A DNA stretch of 64,000 bases from Lethocerus indicus (Eukaryota > Arthropoda > Insecta > Hemiptera > Belostomatidae). The DNA lies in contig JACDQD010000005.1 of the NCBI GenBank assembly GCA_019843655.1, positions 29,274,954 to 29,338,953 of the forward strand, written 5' to 3'. Position 1 is the first letter of the stretch. Each line of letters begins with the position of its first letter. The notes below the pieces were generated by a model. It did no database searches. It was not told the DNA's origin and saw only the letters and a list, made by a program, of their open reading frames with translations. A program made the translations under genes and the position numbers. Of this stretch, positions 61,327 through 64,000 are shown in pieces.

Positions 61327-62746
61327 TCAGTCTGTTTCCATTGACCGTTGCCTAATGAAATTCCCAGTGATCAAAGTGAATCTTTAAGGACGCGATGAAC
61401 AATGTTCGGCAGCTCGATTATTTCTGCTCGCAGGGGTCATTAATCTACACGGGAGTTTTAAATGTGTAACTATCGTTGCATGATTGCCGGGACATGGAAG
61501 GAAGGGCCCGGGGATTAGAGTGCCATTCGTGACAACTGATTTGTAACGATCCATTGTGGGAGTAATAACAGATTGAATTTAAATGCAAATGAGTCGCCCG
61601 GTCCGGCTTTTGTGCCGGCTTATCAGCGCCCGGCGGGGGTAGCTCCCACCGGCCATGTGCGCTCAGCGGGGAGGATTTTACATTGTTTTTAATTGTGTTC
61701 ACTAACCCCCCCCCCCGCTTCTCGTACCTCCCGCCCCGGCTACAGTTAAGAGTTAAAGACAATGCGGACGGTTAGTGGGAGGGTGCTAGGGGGTGCGCGG
61801 GTCTTGCGAGGGTGAGGTGGGCGGACGGGGCCATCTGCCGAGTTCGCAATTAGCGGCCTTATGGGGATGAGGCGATCACGGTCCACCGGTCGACAATAGC
61901 TCGCGAGACCTACCACAGTTCCGTTCCCTTTTAGCGAGGACACCCCAACCTAAACGGATAGAAAACACTCTTCTCACCCTCGCCTGAGGCCAGTTCGGGC
62001 TAAAATTAAATTCATTTAAGAAATTTATAATGCGTACGAACATGATGGTAGCCCTATAGTCAATAATCTCATTCAATTTCTTCAACGGAGGATCAATTCG
62101 AGAATTTGCTCTTGACGCTTCGATACCAAACTAGATGATGTATCTGCTATTCCGTATTGGGAACAACATTCCTTCTTTTTTTCAAATCGAATTAATGATC
62201 TTTCAATTGGTTTTTATTTTAATATTTAGACAGTGTGACAACCGGTAGATATCTATGAGATACGGTCCGGAATATGTTCCACAAATTACACAGTGAGGTA
62301 AAAACGAACAGCCTGTCCTGAGAGTTCAAGCTAAATTTTAAAGCCGTCAGGCTAAATACAATTAAATGCCGTCGATTCCTTTCCATTTGGAGAGTTGTCG
62401 GACATCGAGGCGGTTACGATCGAAACAGAGTTTATTTTGCCACACAAACGAAAGAATTTATAGTCGCAATTTAAGGAAAAAGTGTCAAAGTTACAATTGA
62501 CTACTGTATGTATCAAATATTGGTCAAGATTGACGATTGGGCTTTAAAATGTGCAGGTAAATCTGTATCGGGCCAATATTCCACCACAATCGAATGATTC
62601 GGACCAATTTATACCGTCTCAAACCTCTTATCTGGGGACGTGAAATCGTTTCTGCATAATTGAACGGGGCGAAATGTGTGTGATGGCGTACGGCGTGGGC
62701 GTCGCGTACCGCGTACTCGATGGGACCACTTAGCGGCCCCGTTAGA
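61327..62746. other. Gene-free stretch
   Basis: GC-rich 61600-61960 with a C11 run near 61710, then AT-rich DNA. No supported gene. Confidence 0.55.
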
Positions 62747-62870
62747 GGTACCTTAAAGAGGTCGTTGGGGGGTGGGGGGAAGGGGTACCTTAAAGAGGGG
62801 CAGGTGTGTAAATACCTGGGGTCCTGCCCACACTTACCGCCCCCCCCCTCACCCCCGCCCCATTAAAACG
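62747..62870. repeat. Direct repeat, G-run and hairpin block
   Basis: GGTACCTTAAAGAGG occurs at 62747-62761 and again at 62784-62798. Between the two are G-runs (G6, G6, G4), which with the following G4 fit a quadruplex pattern with one long loop. GGGCAGG (62798-62804) then pairs with CCTGCCC (62823-62829), enclosing CAGGT...ACCTG. The block ends in C-runs broken by TCA (62840-62860) that are complementary to the upstream G-runs. Confidence 0.55.
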
Positions 62871-64000
62871 GCTCTATCATCCGGCCATGACTGGTGGAAA
62901 TAAGCGCACTTGGCTTCGCCAAGACGGAAGCCAGCGCCGGCTTATTGAATCCGCCGGATTAGAGCGCTAATGAATTATATTGAACTCCCCGTTTGGGTTT
63001 AATTGATTAAAATAGGCCTTAATTGTAAATATTACTCACTCGAGAAGGCGAACTTTTATTTATTGTACTTCTGATGGGATCGTGACCGCGATTGAACGAA
63101 TGGTGACTTGAAAAAAAAAATTGAATCATTCGAACGTTCCCGAGTGTACATACAGTTGAGAAACTCTCGCACAAAAAACAAGAAAAATACATAATTTCTA
63201 TGTGCCATTAGCACTGTTATTAGTGTTCATAGATTTATAATCATTTTTCCTCTGTAATAGACTGATGTTTTTGCCCAAGACCGGAAGACTGATTTAGCAA
63301 CCGTTACTTTCAGAAAAATCGTATAATCACCCCCCGACTTCATAATACTTACTCTTACAATTATTCATTCATTCGAACAACAACATTAATGAATCGGACA
63401 CTTTGTTATCATGCGACCGATACGAATAACTGTGAATGTGGCGGTCCCAACAGTAGTTTCTCAAGCTGTACTGCACATGTACTATTAGGATAGTTATAAT
63501 TGATCTATGATAGGTAGTTTTTCATTATCTTTTCTCGGTGGCACATATCAAAGTTTAGCTGTCAATGCCGCCTGATTATTTGACTTTAAATTATGGGCTA
63601 ATTTGCTTTTCTACATCGTGACATCTCTAAGGTTAGGGGCAATAAAAAATTATACGATAATAAAAATGTAGACCATCCAACAGTATTACTGACTGGATTT
63701 TACAGACCGTGCCGAGAAATCAAATAGACAGATGATATTGAAGCCCCTAGTCTCCAATAAATTTCTCGCATTTATATCGAACAACGCACGAATTTCCCCG
63801 TTATAATTATATCCAAACTTTTATCCGGGATCACAGGATATTCTCAAACACTGATTCGAATAACAATAAACTTGTCTGTTTACATTGCAATCGTGCCGAA
63901 GCCGAGTCAAACGTGGGAAGGCCGTTGAAATATTCAGCGACGAAAGCCGAAAGTCTGTGGGGGACAATTACATAAAGAGCGAGCGCCGTTCGTGGAGGAT
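62871..64000. other. Gene-free stretch
   Basis: Short GC-rich part to 62960, then AT-rich DNA with an A9 run near 63112. No open frame or structure that I can support. Confidence 0.6.

Overview
The window reads as nuclear DNA of an animal, most likely an arthropod. It has no operons, Shine-Dalgarno sites or gene-dense layout. It is rich in dinucleotide and trinucleotide microsatellites, contains small non-autonomous transposons, and alternates AT-rich stretches with short GC/CpG-rich blocks full of TAATTA-type and GGCCC-type motifs. I recognise no species marker, so the host assignment is an inference. No complete protein-coding gene is visible. The longer open frames are translated microsatellites or GC-rich noncoding DNA. 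The sequence behaves like a gene desert, a very large intron, or a regulatory domain beside a developmental gene.

The best-supported content is one dispersed family of short inverted-repeat elements: 8286-8518, 17935-18038, 20153-20255, 37004-37348, 40291-40543 and 60994-61240, with solo relics near 1324, 25044 and 37448. In the element arms lies a 37-nt block that matches the hammerhead ribozyme core: a GCTA/TAGC stem I, CTGAAGA, a GGC/GCC stem II, GAAA, a self-complementary ACCGGT stem III and the C cleavage position. Three copies keep the whole core (8329-8365 minus, 37066-37102 minus, 40462-40498 plus). Two copies are flanked by perfect 12- and 13-bp direct repeats, which is more typical of retrotransposition-type insertion than of a short-TSD DNA transposon. 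Hammerheads of this minimal type are known from Penelope-like retroelements, so I read the family as small non-autonomous passengers of such elements.

A second, unrelated element is a mariner-like MITE at 39109-39261. Three short exon-like segments deserve a check: 7514-7640, which resembles part of the POT1/TEBP first OB fold; 45232-45337, an ATG-initiated segment with a perfect GTAAGT donor; and 6167-6243. None is proven. Their reading phases do not join into one gene inside this window.

Other structure includes a diverged duplicated noncoding block (9851-9935 and 11109-11195), a run of three adjacent palindromes (1282-1329), several strong hairpins (256-313, 41054-41120, 44350-44375, 60501-60525, 61273-61326), and a composite repeat/hairpin/G-run block near the right end (62747-62870). 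No rRNA, tRNA, known microRNA or CRISPR array was found by eye.
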